From contig NZ_CP108070.1 in assembly GCF_036178845.1 (NCBI RefSeq), forward strand, positions 6,758,001 through 6,822,000: a stretch of DNA of 64,000 bases. The letters run 5' to 3'. Numbering within the stretch: position 1 is the first letter of the stretch; each line of letters opens with the position of its first letter. The notes below the pieces were generated by a model. The model ran no database searches and had not been told where the DNA came from. It worked only from the letters and a program-made list of their open reading frames with translations. This document shows, piece by piece, positions 25,180 to 34,066 of the stretch. The translations under genes and the position numbers were made by a program. The stretch comes from Streptomyces sp. NBC_00271. Lineage in GTDB: Bacteria; Actinomycetota; Actinomycetes; Streptomycetales; Streptomycetaceae.

Positions 25180-25587
25180 TCAGCTCTCGGACTCCTCGCC
25201 GGCCTCGCGCCGGCGCAGCTCCTCCTCGCGGCGCCGCAGGTCGGCCTCCCAGTCCTTCAGGAGTGCCTCGTCCTTGACGTTCTTGGAGGGGGCGGGCTCC
25301 GCGCCGAGGGAGTTCAGGAACTCGGGGTTGTCGTCGGGGGCGACGTACTGCGGACGCTGGTCGCGGTGCCACTCGGAGGGCGTGACGCCTCGGGTCGGGC
25401 CCCGGCCGACCTTACCCGCGACGAGCCAGGCGATCGGGCCGACGAGGACTTCTCCGAAGAGCAGGATGACGATCACCCACACCACCTTGGGCAGGCCGCG
25501 GACCTCTTCCTCCGGCGTGTTCAGGCAGTCGATGAACGAGTAGATCCACAGCGCCAGGACCAGCAGGAACGGCAGATACCTGAGCAT
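25180..25587 (-). CDS. PLDc_N-domain membrane protein, 135 aa
   Basis: Two N-terminal membrane helices in the PLDc_N pattern (YLPFLLVLALWIYSFIDCL and LPKVVWVIVILLFGEVLVGPIAW), then a cytoplasmic tail ending in a charged helix (DWEADLRRREEELRRREAG) that may be a coiled coil. Such proteins are common in actinomycetes and their role is unknown. The ATG at 25585-25587 is clear. It precedes the large repeat-rich gap on the other side. Confidence 0.82.
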   Translation of the reverse strand: MLRYLPFLLVLALWIYSFIDCLNTPEEEVRGLPKVVWVIVILLFGEVLVGPIAWLVAGKVGRGPTRGVTPSEWHRDQRPQYVAPDDNPEFLNSLGAEPAPSKNVKDEALLKDWEADLRRREEELRRREAGEESES

Positions 25588-26040
25588 GGCGGAACGGTCC
25601 CCCAGTGGACGGTGGCGGGGCGGTGCGCCCCGGTGACGCGCACAGGGTAGCGGCTGACTTCAACGGGGGTATGACACTGCGGGCCGGTGGGGGCTGGTCG
25701 CGCAGTTCCCCGCGCCCCTGGGCCGGGGGCTGCGCCCCGGGTCCCCCGCCGACCCCAGTCGCTCGTCCACCGGCCGGTGGGGGCTGGTCGCGCAGTTCCC
25801 CGCGTCCCTGAAGGGGCGCTGCGCGCATCTTCAGCCCGTCCGGCGTTTGAGGACGAGGCCGTTCAGGCCGATGCGGGGGGCTGGGGGCGGCAGCCCCCAG
25901 GGATGATGGGGGTCCCCCCTGCTCGAGCGAAGCCGAGAGCTTGGGGGAGGGTAGGGGCGGCGGGGGCGAGACCAGGTGGTTCAGCCCACGGCGGTGGGGC
26001 GCACGTAGGCGCCAAGCACCCCTCAGCGATACTTGGACGC
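25588..26040. repeat. Cluster of dispersed intergenic repeats upstream of mqnL
   Basis: No gene. GGCCGGTGGGGGCTGGTCGC... occurs twice as a 33-bp direct repeat (25682-25714 and 25772-25804), each containing the same element as at 13101-13127. Next come the GTCCGGCGTTTGAGGACGAG element (25839-25858) and the GAGCGAAGCCGAGAGCTTGG element (25925-25944), both sequences I know from many Streptomyces intergenic regions. The mqnL promoter must lie in the last part (25950-26040). Confidence 0.8.
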
Positions 26041-27498
26041 ATGGCTTACGACGATCTTCGATCCCTGCTGAGGGCGCTGGAGCGCGAGGGCGACCTCAAG
26101 CGCATCAAGGCCGAGGTGGACCCGCATCTGGAGGTCGGGGAGATCGTCGACCGGGTCCAGAAGGCGGGTGGCCCGGCGCTGCTCTTCGAGAACGTGCGCG
26201 GATCCGCCATGCCGCTCGCCATGAATGTCTTCGGCACCGACCGACGGCTGCTGAAGGCCCTCGGCCTGAAGTCGTACGGCGAGATCAGCGAGAAGATCGG
26301 CGGCCTGCTCAGGCCCGAACTCCCGCACGGCTTCGTCGGCGTACGCGAGGCCTTCGGCAAGCTCGGCGCGATGACCCACGTACCGCCGAAGAAGGTGAAG
26401 TCCGACAACGCGCCCGTGCAGGAGGTCGTGCTGCACGGTGAGGACGTCGACCTGGACGCCCTCCCCGCACTCTTCACCTGGCCCCAGGACGGCGGCTCCT
26501 TCTTCAACCTCGGGCTCACCCACACCAAGGACCCGGAGAGCGGAATCCGCAACCTCGGGCTCTACCGCCTCCAGCGCCACGACAAGCGCACCATCGGCAT
26601 GCACTGGCAGATCCACAAGGACAGCCGCAACCACTACCAGGTGGCGGCGAGAAGGGGAGAGCGACTGCCGGTCGCGATCGCCTTCGGGTGCCCCCCCGCC
26701 GTGACATACGCCTCCACCGCCCCCCTGCCCGGTGACATCGACGAGTACCTCTTCGCCGGGTTCATCCAGGGCAAGCGGATCGAGATGGTGGACTGCAAGA
26801 CCGTCCCGCTGCAGGTGCCCGCGAACGCGGAGGTCGTGCTCGAAGGGTGGCTGGAGCCGGGGGAGATGCTCCCGGAGGGGCCCTTCGGTGACCACACCGG
26901 GTTCTACACGCCCCAGGAGCCCTTCCCGGCGCTGACCATCGACTGCGTCACCATGCGCAAGCGGCCGCTGCTCCAGTCGATCGTCGTGGGGCGGCCCCCG
27001 ACGGAGGACGGCCCCCTCGGACGGGCGACGGAGCGCTTCTTCCTCCCCCTCCTGAAGATCATCGTGCCGGACATCGTGGACTACCACCTCCCCGAGGCCG
27101 GCGGTTTCCACAACTGCGCGATCATCGCGATCGACAAGAAGTACCCCAAGCACGCCCAGAAGGTGATGCACGCCGTCTGGGGGGCGCACATGATGTCCCT
27201 CACGAAGCTCATCGTGGTCGTGGACTCGGACTGCGACGTCCACGATCTGCACGAGGTCGCGTGGCGGGCCCTCGGCAACACCGACTACGCCCGCGACCTC
27301 ACCGTCGTCGAAGGCCCCGTCGATCATCTCGACCACGCCTCCTACCAGCAGTTCTGGGGCGGCAAGGCGGGCATCGACGCGACGAGGAAGTGGCCCGAGG
27401 AGGGCTACACCCGGGACGGGGGATGGCCGGAAATGGTTCTCTCCGACCCGGAGACGGCGGCGACGGTCGACCGCCGCTGGAAGGAGTACGGCCTGTGA
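26041..27498 (+). CDS. mqnL: UbiD-like decarboxylase of the futalosine menaquinone route, 485 aa
   Basis: prFMN-dependent UbiD-family decarboxylase acting on the prenylated naphthoate-type intermediate after prenyl transfer. Signature parts include the N-terminal DDLRSLLRALEREGDLKRI, IGMHWQIHKDSRNHYQ, GPFGDHTGFYTPQEPFPA with the catalytic E-R-E region, and MRKRPLLQSIVVGRPPTEDG. The length is normal. The ATG at 26041 is chosen; the open frame upstream runs through repeat DNA. It starts the mqnL-mqnP-mqnM block, and its prFMN cofactor should come from mqnM. The mqnL name follows the S. coelicolor assignment as I recall it. Confidence 0.9.
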   Translation: MAYDDLRSLLRALEREGDLKRIKAEVDPHLEVGEIVDRVQKAGGPALLFENVRGSAMPLAMNVFGTDRRLLKALGLKSYGEISEKIGGLLRPELPHGFVGVREAFGKLGAMTHVPPKKVKSDNAPVQEVVLHGEDVDLDALPALFTWPQDGGSFFNLGLTHTKDPESGIRNLGLYRLQRHDKRTIGMHWQIHKDSRNHYQVAARRGERLPVAIAFGCPPAVTYASTAPLPGDIDEYLFAGFIQGKRIEMVDCKTVPLQVPANAEVVLEGWLEPGEMLPEGPFGDHTGFYTPQEPFPALTIDCVTMRKRPLLQSIVVGRPPTEDGPLGRATERFFLPLLKIIVPDIVDYHLPEAGGFHNCAIIAIDKKYPKHAQKVMHAVWGAHMMSLTKLIVVVDSDCDVHDLHEVAWRALGNTDYARDLTVVEGPVDHLDHASYQQFWGGKAGIDATRKWPEEGYTRDGGWPEMVLSDPETAATVDRRWKEYGL

Positions 27499-27544
27499 GG
27501 TCCATCGACAGCGGACGGATCGACAGCGGACAGGCGGCCGGCCG

Positions 27545-28450
27545 GTGACCAGCGCATCCGCCGCGCTCCCGCAGCAGCCGGGGCGCACCAAGGCCTTCCT
27601 CCGGCTCGTCATGATCGAGCACTCCGTCTTCGCGCTGCCCTTCGCCTACATCGCCGCGCTGACCGCGATGTTCGAGTGGGACAGGAACGTCCACTGGGGC
27701 AGGCTGCTGCTCGTCACGATCGCGATGGTCGGGCTGCGCACGTTCGCGATGGCGGCGAACCGGATCATCGACCGCGAGATCGACGCCCGCAACCCGCGCA
27801 CGGCCCACCGTGAGCTGGTCACCGGCGCGATGAGCGTGAAGCACGCGTGGACGGGCGCGCTGGTCGCGCTGGTCTTCTTCCTGGGCGCCGCGGCCCTCCT
27901 GAACCCCCTGTGCCTGGCCCTCGCCCCCATCGCGGTGATCCCGATGGTGGTGTACCCGTACGGCAAGCGGTTCACGAACTTCCCGCAGGCCATCCTGGGT
28001 CTGGCCCAGGCGATGGGTCCGATCGGCGGCTGGCTGGCGATCTCCGGCGAGTGGTCGTGGGACGCCGTCATCCTGGGGCTCGCGGTCGGGATCTGGATCG
28101 GCGGCTTCGACCTGATCTACGCCTGCCAGGACGTCGACACGGACCGCGAGATCGGGGTCATGTCGGTGCCGGCGCGCTTCGGTATCCCCGCCGCGATCTG
28201 GGGGGCGCGCGGCTGTCACGCCGTCACCACCGCCCTGTTCGCCTGGTACGCCGTCGCCACCCACGCGGGCGCGTTCTTCTGGCTGGGCCTGCTGATCGTC
28301 GCGGGCGCTTTCCTCTACGAGCACTCCATCGTGAAGCCGCACGATCTGTCCCGTCTGAACCGCGCGTTCTTCCAAGTCAACGGATTCATCGGCATCGCCC
28401 TGTTCGTGTGTGCCCTGCTCGATCTGCTGGTCCGCGGGCTCACGGTCTGA
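27545..28450 (+). CDS. mqnP: UbiA-family prenyltransferase, 301 aa
   Basis: Polytopic membrane prenyltransferase that attaches the polyprenyl tail in menaquinone synthesis. The two Asp-rich Mg-diphosphate motifs are NRIIDREIDARNPRT and QDVDTDREIGVMSVP. Eight to nine helices are visible. The GTG start at 27545 follows mqnL by 46 bp; a ribosome site is weak. The gene is between the UbiD- and UbiX-like genes, an arrangement conserved in futalosine-pathway actinomycetes. Confidence 0.93.
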   Translation: MTSASAALPQQPGRTKAFLRLVMIEHSVFALPFAYIAALTAMFEWDRNVHWGRLLLVTIAMVGLRTFAMAANRIIDREIDARNPRTAHRELVTGAMSVKHAWTGALVALVFFLGAAALLNPLCLALAPIAVIPMVVYPYGKRFTNFPQAILGLAQAMGPIGGWLAISGEWSWDAVILGLAVGIWIGGFDLIYACQDVDTDREIGVMSVPARFGIPAAIWGARGCHAVTTALFAWYAVATHAGAFFWLGLLIVAGAFLYEHSIVKPHDLSRLNRAFFQVNGFIGIALFVCALLDLLVRGLTV

Positions 28451-28481
28451 ATCCCGACAGCCGCCGGATACCCTCGACATC

Positions 28482-29156
28482 ATGAAGCCAGGACAGACGC
28501 AGCGACGGCCTTGGATCGTGGGGGTGTCGGGTGCCTCCGGTACGCCGTACGCCGCCTCCGTGCTGCGGGCGCTCCTGGCGGCGGGGGAGAGCGTCGACCT
28601 GGTGGTCTCGCGCGCCTCCCGGCTCACGCTGCTCGACGAGACCGGCCTCCCCTTCCGGGACGCCCACTGGCAGAACGACCTGCGGGAATGGCTGGCGCGT
28701 GGCGCGGACGGCAAGCCCGGCACTTTTGACGTGCGCATCGAGGACGTACGGCACTGGAGCGCCGGTGACCTGGCGGCGGGGCCGTCCTCGGGCTCGTACC
28801 CCTCGAAGGGCATGCTGATCGTGCCGGCCTCGACGGCCTGTGTGGCCGGAGTCGCCCTGGGGCTGTCGAAGGATCTGCTGCAGCGCGCGGCGAGTGTGAC
28901 GCTCAAGGAGGGGCGCAAGCTCGTCGTCGCCGTCCGCGAGACCCCGTTGAACGGGCAGACGCTGCGCCATCTGGTCTCCCTGGACGACGCGGGCGCCACC
29001 GTGCTGCCCGCCTCGCCGGCGTTCTACGCGGGGGCCACCCACATCCAGGACCTGGTGGACTTCGTCGCCGGGCGGGTGCTGGACGCGGCGGGCGTCGAAC
29101 ACGAGCTGTACCGCCGGTGGGAGGGCGAACTCGGCGGCGGTTCCCGAGCGACCTGA
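28482..29156 (+). CDS. mqnM: UbiX-like flavin prenyltransferase, 224 aa
   Basis: Makes prenylated FMN, the cofactor of UbiD-type decarboxylases. The family features are IVGVSGASGTPYAASVLRAL, the SSGSYPSKGMLIVPASTACVAG-type loop (SYPSKGMLIVPASTACVAG), KDLLQRAASVTLKEGRKLVV and RETPLNGQTLRHLVSL. The ATG at 28482 gives the right N-terminus; a longer reading is not supported. It lies 31 bp after mqnP. Confidence 0.93.
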   Translation: MKPGQTQRRPWIVGVSGASGTPYAASVLRALLAAGESVDLVVSRASRLTLLDETGLPFRDAHWQNDLREWLARGADGKPGTFDVRIEDVRHWSAGDLAAGPSSGSYPSKGMLIVPASTACVAGVALGLSKDLLQRAASVTLKEGRKLVVAVRETPLNGQTLRHLVSLDDAGATVLPASPAFYAGATHIQDLVDFVAGRVLDAAGVEHELYRRWEGELGGGSRAT

Positions 29157-29279
29157 GCGGCCACGACCGAGCACCTGTGAAGCGAAGCACGCACGACCCG
29201 AGTACGCACGACCCGAGCACCACTGAGCAACATCGCACCACTCACGACTCACACACTTCAGCGGAAGGCTAGCGATCGC

Positions 29280-29735
29280 ATGGACGCGGTGGACAGGCAG
29301 CTCATCCAGGCCCTGAGAGAGAACGGCCGGGCCTCCTACGCGGAGCTGGGGCGCCTCGTCGGTCTGTCGGGACCCAGCGTCACCGACCGCATCAACCGGC
29401 TGGAGGCGGCCGGGGTCATCACCGGCTACCGCGCCACCGTGGACTCCGCCTCGCTCGGTCTCGGCGTCACCGCCCTGATCGGCATCTCGCTCTCCGACGC
29501 CGCGGACCACGAGGACGTGGCCCGGCGGATGCGGGACCTCGGCGAGATCGAGGACTGCTGGTTCATCGCGGGCGACGACTCGTTCATGCTCAAGGTGCGG
29601 GCGAGTGACGTCGACGGGCTGGAGAAGACCATCCGACGGCTCTCGGGGACGAAGGGCGTCTCCCGGACCCGTACGACGATCGTGCTCTCCACGAAGTGGG
29701 AGAACCGGGTCGGAGAGCTGCCCGAAGAAGGCTAG
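29280..29735 (+). CDS. Lrp/AsnC-family regulator, 151 aa
   Basis: N-terminal helix-turn-helix (MDAVDRQLIQALRENGRASYAE, GLSGPSVTDRINRLEAAGVI) and a C-terminal ligand-binding RAM domain (GVTALIGISLSD, EIEDCWFIAGDDSFMLKV). It probably binds an amino acid or related small molecule. It lies between mqnM and mqnE, which makes control of this menaquinone block possible but unproven. The ATG at 29280 is clear. A short direct repeat, GCACGACCCGAG (29190-29220), precedes it. Confidence 0.92.
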   Translation: MDAVDRQLIQALRENGRASYAELGRLVGLSGPSVTDRINRLEAAGVITGYRATVDSASLGLGVTALIGISLSDAADHEDVARRMRDLGEIEDCWFIAGDDSFMLKVRASDVDGLEKTIRRLSGTKGVSRTRTTIVLSTKWENRVGELPEEG

Positions 29736-29820
29736 GGCACGAAGTGCCTGATGGGGCCCCTCCCGCCCGGAGGGTGGGGGAGTACGGTTTACGAAGGCTG
29801 TCTGAGGAAGAGGTAGAGGC

Positions 29821-30984
29821 ATGGACGTCGGGCTCAAGCGCGAGCTGGAGCAGAAGGTTCGAGCCGGTGAGCGGCTGACCCGCGAGGACGGCATCGCGCT
29901 GTACGAGTCGGACGACCTGGCCTGGCTGGGCGGGCTCGCCCACGAGGTGCGCACGCGCAAGAACGGCGACGTCGTCCACTTCAACGTCAACCGCCACCTC
30001 AACATGACGAACGTGTGCACCGCGTCCTGCGCGTACTGCTCGTTCCAGCGCAAGCCGGGCGAGAAGGACGCGTACACGATGCGCATCGAGGAGGCCGTCC
30101 GCCTCGCCAAGGCGATGGAGAACGACAACCTCACCGAGCTGCACATCGTCAACGGCCTGCACCCGAACCTGCCGTGGCGCTACTACCCGCGGTCGCTGAG
30201 CGAGCTGAAGAAGGCCCTCCCGAACGTCTCCCTGAAGGCCTTCACGGCGACGGAGATCCACCACTTCGAGACGATCTCCGGGCTGTCGGCGTCGGAGATC
30301 CTCGACGAGCTGATCGAGGCGGGCCTCGAGTCCCTCACCGGTGGCGGCGCGGAGATCTTCGACTGGGAGGTCCGCCAGCACATCGTGGACCACCGTACGC
30401 ACTGGGAGGACTGGTCGCGCATCCACCGGCTCGCGCACGAGAAGGGTCTGAAGACCCCGTGCACGATGCTGTACGGGCACATCGAGGAGCCCCGCCACCG
30501 CGTCGACCACGTCCTCAGGCTCCGTGAGCTCCAGGACGAGACCGGCGGCTTCCAGGTCTTCATCCCGCTGCGCTACCAGCACGACTTCGTGGACATGAAG
30601 GACGGCAAGGTCCGCAACCGGCTCCAGGCGCGCACCCAGATGGCGACCGGCGCCGAGGCCCTGAAGACCTTCGCGGTCTCCCGTCTCCTCTTCGACAACG
30701 TGCCGCACGTCAAGGTCTTCTGGGTGATGCACGGCGTGCAGACCGCGCAGCTCGCCCTCCAGCACGGTGCCGACGACATGGACGGGTCGGTCGTCGAGTA
30801 CAAGATCACGCACGACGCGGACAACTACGGCACGCCGAACAAGCTGACCCGCGAGGACCTGCTCGACCTGATCCGCGACGCGGGCTTCCGGCCGGTCGAG
30901 CGCAACACCCGCTACGAGATCATCCGCGAGTACGACGGTCCGGACCCGGCGCGCCGCGAGTCGCCGCAGCCGATGCGCGTCTGA
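29821..30984 (+). CDS. mqnE: Aminofutalosine synthase, radical SAM, 387 aa
   Basis: Joins the MqnA product, 3-[(1-carboxyvinyl)oxy]benzoate, to S-adenosylmethionine, giving 6-amino-6-deoxyfutalosine. The [4Fe-4S] motif CxxxCxxC is at C66, C70 and C73 (NVCTASCAYCSFQ). Other typical stretches are LHIVNGLHPNLPW, LKAFTATEIHHFE, GLESLTGGGAEIFDWEVR and MLYGHIEEPRHR. The length is normal. The ATG at 29821 follows GAGGTAGAGG. A hairpin terminator lies 40 bp after the stop. Confidence 0.96.
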   Translation: MDVGLKRELEQKVRAGERLTREDGIALYESDDLAWLGGLAHEVRTRKNGDVVHFNVNRHLNMTNVCTASCAYCSFQRKPGEKDAYTMRIEEAVRLAKAMENDNLTELHIVNGLHPNLPWRYYPRSLSELKKALPNVSLKAFTATEIHHFETISGLSASEILDELIEAGLESLTGGGAEIFDWEVRQHIVDHRTHWEDWSRIHRLAHEKGLKTPCTMLYGHIEEPRHRVDHVLRLRELQDETGGFQVFIPLRYQHDFVDMKDGKVRNRLQARTQMATGAEALKTFAVSRLLFDNVPHVKVFWVMHGVQTAQLALQHGADDMDGSVVEYKITHDADNYGTPNKLTREDLLDLIRDAGFRPVERNTRYEIIREYDGPDPARRESPQPMRV

Positions 30985-31023
30985 CGCTCCGCGGTCCGGT
31001 CGTACGCCCATGACGGTCCCTGT

Positions 31024-31053
31024 GCCGGTTCCCTCCTCGCGGAGGGGGCCGGC
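31024..31053 (+). terminator. Hairpin terminator after mqnE
   Basis: GCCGGTTCCCTCC (31024-31036), TCGC loop, GGAGGGGGCCGGC (31041-31053), with one G-T pair. It has no U-tract, as is common in Streptomyces. Confidence 0.65.
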
Positions 31054-31159
31054 ATGTCGCTTCGTGCGACGACTCCGCGGTCGTGTTCCGGAAGTTCAAC
31101 CTGGCGTGGGCGGGTGACATCCGCAGTTGGTCCGCTCCGACCTCGGTGTTCTACGCTCG

Positions 31160-31705
31160 GTGGCCGTGCCACTGACCTTCACCCTGTTCACCCGTGACGC
31201 CAAGCCGCCCCACCCCCTGCCCGACCAACTGCTCACCCTCTGGACGGATGTCACCAACGCGGGCGGTGCGGTCGGCTTCGTGCCGCCGGTGACCGCCGTC
31301 GACATAGGTCCCCGCGCCGAGGCCCACCTCACCGCGATAGCCGAGGGCCGCACCCGGCTCCTCGCCGGATTCACCCCCGACGGCCGGCTCGCCGCCACCG
31401 CGTTCCTCGCCTTCAACGACCACCCCCTCATGCTCCACTGGGCCTGGCTGTACACCGTCATGGTCGACCCGGCCCTCCAGGGCCGCGGCTACGGCGCCGA
31501 CCTGCTCCGCGAGGCCGAGGATCAGGCCCGCGCGCTCGGCCTGGAGGGACTCCGGCTCACCTGCCGGGGCGGGGAGGGACTGGAACGCTTCTACGCCTCC
31601 TGCGGCTACAAGGAGATCGGCCGGGCGCCCGACGCGCTGCGTGTCGCGCCGGGCGACGACCGCGACGAGATCACGATGCTGCTGCCTCTCCCGCGCACCG
31701 ACTGA
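31160..31705 (+). CDS. GNAT N-acetyltransferase, 181 aa
   Basis: Acetyl-CoA-binding motif A is VMVDPALQGRGYGADLLREAE, and the C-terminal strand and loop are LERFYASCGYKEIG. The front half (VAVPLTFTLFTRDAK and following) is variable and does not reveal the substrate. The GTG at 31160 is chosen because a TACGCT -10-like hexamer ends only a few bases upstream, suggesting a nearly leaderless mRNA; the GTG at 31166 is equally possible. No partner gene is obvious. Confidence 0.82.
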   Translation: MAVPLTFTLFTRDAKPPHPLPDQLLTLWTDVTNAGGAVGFVPPVTAVDIGPRAEAHLTAIAEGRTRLLAGFTPDGRLAATAFLAFNDHPLMLHWAWLYTVMVDPALQGRGYGADLLREAEDQARALGLEGLRLTCRGGEGLERFYASCGYKEIGRAPDALRVAPGDDRDEITMLLPLPRTD

Positions 31706-31799
31706 GGCCCCCCTGCGCGCCGGGAACGCCGGGCGTGCTTCACTGGACGGTGCCCTTTGGGAACGTTCGAAACGGTTCGGAACGGAAGAGTGGATTGAC

Positions 31800-32105
31800 A
31801 TGGGCCGCTACACACTGATGCGCCTCGGCGTCTTCGCCGGCTGCCTCGTGGTCGTCTGGGGCCTCGTCTACCTGGGCATCGCCCCGCGCGGCCTGGGTGA
31901 CTCCAACTACATGTGGATCGTCCTGCTCGCGCTGGTGATCTCCGCGCCCATCAGTTTCGTCGTGCTGCGCAAGGAGCGCGACCGCGCCTCCGCCCAGGTC
32001 GTCGCGCGCGTGGATCGCATGAAGACCAACCTGGAGCAGAACCGCAGCCAGGAGGACGGCGTGGACGACGCCGCCCGCGGCGGCGTGCAGGGCCAGACCT
32101 CGTAA
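31800..32105 (+). CDS. DUF4229-type small membrane protein, 101 aa
   Basis: Two membrane helices (LMRLGVFAGCLVVVWGLVYLG and YMWIVLLALVISAPISFVVL) and a charged cytoplasmic tail (RKERDRASAQVVARVDRMK). This is the pattern of DUF4229 proteins, which in actinomycetes often sit near menaquinone genes, but their role is unknown. The ATG at 31800 is the start that begins the first helix. It precedes the TetR gene by 42 bp. Confidence 0.8.
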   Translation: MGRYTLMRLGVFAGCLVVVWGLVYLGIAPRGLGDSNYMWIVLLALVISAPISFVVLRKERDRASAQVVARVDRMKTNLEQNRSQEDGVDDAARGGVQGQTS

Positions 32106-32147
32106 CGCTGTGCCTGGCCGACGGCGGCCGATCGTACGCTTGCCTGT

Positions 32148-32792
32148 ATGGGTGCTGTGAAGAACAAGCGGATGCCGCGCGCCGTACGCGAACAGCAGAT
32201 GCTGGACGCCGCCGTGCGGACCTTCGGGCAGCGGGGGTACCGAGCCGCTTCGATGGACGAGATCGCCGATCTGGCGGGCGTGTCCAAGCCGTTGGTGTAC
32301 CTGTACCTGAACTCCAAGGAAGACCTCTTCACCGCCTGCATCCGCCGTGAGGCGGCCGCACTGACCACGGCGGTACGCGCGGGCGTCCGGCCCGGCCTGC
32401 CCGCCGACCGTCAACTCTGGGCGGGCCTGCGGGCGTTCTTCACGCACACGGCGGAGAATCCGGACGGCTGGGCGGTCCTGCACCGTCAGGCGCGTACGCA
32501 CGGCGAGCCGTTCGCGGCCGAGGTCGCGACGATGCGCGAGGAACTCGTCGCGTTCGTCACCGAGCTGATCGTGGTCGCCGCGCGCGACGCACACCGTGAT
32601 CCGTCGCTCCCCGAACGGGAGGTGGCCGGACTCGCCGAGGCCCTCGTCGGCGCCGCCGAGTCCCTCGCCGCCTGGGCCAACGCCACGCCGGGCGTCTCCG
32701 CGAAGCAGGCCGCGGCGACCCTGATGAACTTCGCCTGGGCGGGCCTGGGCGACCTGATGGAGAACCGCCCGTGGACGCCTCCGCAGGACTGA
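32148..32792 (+). CDS. TetR-family regulator, 214 aa
   Basis: N-terminal TetR HTH (REQQMLDAAVRTFGQRGYRAASM, then ADLAGVSKPLVYLYLNSKEDLF) and a helical ligand domain. It converges with the MaoC-like gene (5-bp gap). TTACCC-type palindromes precede the MaoC gene and the acyl-CoA ligase gene; this is the nearest regulator and a candidate to bind them, although no copy is seen before its own start. The ATG is at 32148, with a TACGCT -10-like box at 32134-32139. Confidence 0.9.
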   Translation: MGAVKNKRMPRAVREQQMLDAAVRTFGQRGYRAASMDEIADLAGVSKPLVYLYLNSKEDLFTACIRREAAALTTAVRAGVRPGLPADRQLWAGLRAFFTHTAENPDGWAVLHRQARTHGEPFAAEVATMREELVAFVTELIVVAARDAHRDPSLPEREVAGLAEALVGAAESLAAWANATPGVSAKQAAATLMNFAWAGLGDLMENRPWTPPQD

Positions 32793-32797
32793 CCCCT

Positions 32798-33637
32798 TCA
32801 CCGTACGGGCTGTAGATCGCCCGTCAGATGCAGGCGTCCGGAGTCCGTGCCGCGCAGCTCGAACACGGGGCCGTCGGCGGCGTAGGTGACCGTGCCCGGG
32901 AGGAGGACGGGGGCCTTGAATTCGGCACGCAGACGTACCGCGTCCTGGGGACCCTGTTCCGCGAGGCAACGGGCCACCGTCCACATGCCGTGCGCGATGG
33001 CGCGGGGAAAGCCGAACAGGCGGGCGGTGAGGGGGTGCAGGTGAATGGGGTTGCGGTCCCCCGAGGCGGCGCCGTACCGCCGACCCACGTCACCGCCCAG
33101 CCGCCACTGGGCACGGACGGGGAGAGGCTTGCCGTCGCCCGGCTCCCGCGGGGGCGTGGACGTCGGCTCCCCGGCCGTCCGGTGCCGGGCGAGATAGGTA
33201 CTCCTCGACTCCCACACCGGCTCGCCGTCGACCCTCGCCTCGGTCACGACGCAGGCCTGCGTCCCACGGTGATGGGGTTCCAACCCCGCTACGCGCACGT
33301 CGAGTTCGTACGCCTCCGAGGCGCCCAGTGGCTGCCGCTGGGTGATCTCGATCGAGGTGTGGACGAGCCCGAGCAGCGGCAGGGGGAACGAGCGGCTCGC
33401 CATGATCCGCATGGCGAGCGGAAACCCGAGGACATGCGGATACGTCACCGGCAGCGCGTCCGCCCCCGTGGCGAACCCGCAGACCCGCTCGTACGTGGCG
33501 AGCCGGGCGAGATCGATACGGACGTCCGGGAGAACGAGCCGGGTCGGCGGCACGTGGGCGTCCGGGCGGGGTCGTTTGAAGGGGGAGAACAGGGCGCCTC
33601 GGGCGAGGAGAGGGGTCATCGGATAGCGGTCGGCCAT
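32798..33637 (-). CDS. MaoC-like dehydratase/hydratase, 279 aa
   Basis: Hot-dog-fold enzyme of the (R)-specific enoyl-CoA hydratase or dehydratase type. The C-terminal MaoC half holds the catalytic pattern YGAASGDRNPIHLHPLTARLFGF followed by AIAHGMW, which is the D-x(4)-H signature; the N-terminal half is the degenerate second hot-dog. The substrate is probably an acyl-CoA or acyl-ACP. The ATG at 33635-33637 lies 28 bp from the first of two operator-like palindromes. It is the likely target of the convergent TetR regulator. Confidence 0.88.
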   Translation of the reverse strand: MADRYPMTPLLARGALFSPFKRPRPDAHVPPTRLVLPDVRIDLARLATYERVCGFATGADALPVTYPHVLGFPLAMRIMASRSFPLPLLGLVHTSIEITQRQPLGASEAYELDVRVAGLEPHHRGTQACVVTEARVDGEPVWESRSTYLARHRTAGEPTSTPPREPGDGKPLPVRAQWRLGGDVGRRYGAASGDRNPIHLHPLTARLFGFPRAIAHGMWTVARCLAEQGPQDAVRLRAEFKAPVLLPGTVTYAADGPVFELRGTDSGRLHLTGDLQPVR

Positions 33638-33664
33638 GGTCCAGCTCCCGGCTCGGATGTATTT

Positions 33665-33691
33665 ACTCCGGAGTCAGGTTACCCGGGGTAA
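33665..33691. promoter_or_regulatory. Two operator-like palindromes before the MaoC gene
   Basis: ACTCCGGAGT (33665-33674) and TTACCCGGGGTAA (33679-33691) lie 28-54 bp upstream of the MaoC ATG, where RNA polymerase would bind. The second is the exact reverse complement of the sequence at 36059-36071, before the acyl-CoA ligase gene. Confidence 0.7.
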
Positions 33692-33748
33692 GTCCGCGTC
33701 AATACCTGCCGGGGCAGAGCACGGCGCGCGTTCGTCGCGTGGTCCGCG

Positions 33749-34066
33749 TCAGGGGCCCGCGATCCCGGGCCCGGCGGTGACGAAGGCGGACCAGGTGGTG
33801 GGGGAGAGGGTGAGGCGGGGGCCGGTGGGGTCCTTGGAGTCGCGGATGTGGATGGGGTGGGGGGTGACAGCGACTTCGAGGCACTGACCTCCCTCGCCGT
33901 CGCTGTAGCTCGACTTGCGCCAGATGTAGGCGACTTCTAGGCAGTCGCCGCCCTCGCCGCTGCTGTAGCTGGACTTGAACCAGTTCAACTGCCGTACGCC
34001 CCGCTCCATCGCCGAGATCGCGTCGGGCCCGTATCCCGCCATCTGCCCGAACTCCTTCTGTGTCAT
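33749..34066 (-). CDS. XRE-fragment/tandem DUF397 protein, probable decayed gene, 105 aa
   Basis: An XRE helix-turn-helix fragment (MTQKEFGQMAGYGPDAISAM, ERGVR) is fused after about 26 residues to two DUF397 units: NWFKSSYSSGEGGDCLEVAY and WRKSSYSDGEGGQCLEVAV, then RDSKDPTGPRLTLSP. In Streptomyces these are normally two genes, an about 280-aa XRE regulator and a short DUF397 protein, so the middle and end of the regulator have been lost. The first part of its HTH (GKMLKLLRERRG) lies just upstream in another frame. Transcription is possible, but normal regulator function is unlikely. Confidence 0.7.
   Translation of the reverse strand: MTQKEFGQMAGYGPDAISAMERGVRQLNWFKSSYSSGEGGDCLEVAYIWRKSSYSDGEGGQCLEVAVTPHPIHIRDSKDPTGPRLTLSPTTWSAFVTAGPGIAGP

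Noticed and set aside
25687..26040. An extended N-terminus for mqnL through the repeat region
   Set aside because: The open frame passes through dispersed repeats; the UbiD-like protein begins at the ATG at 26041.
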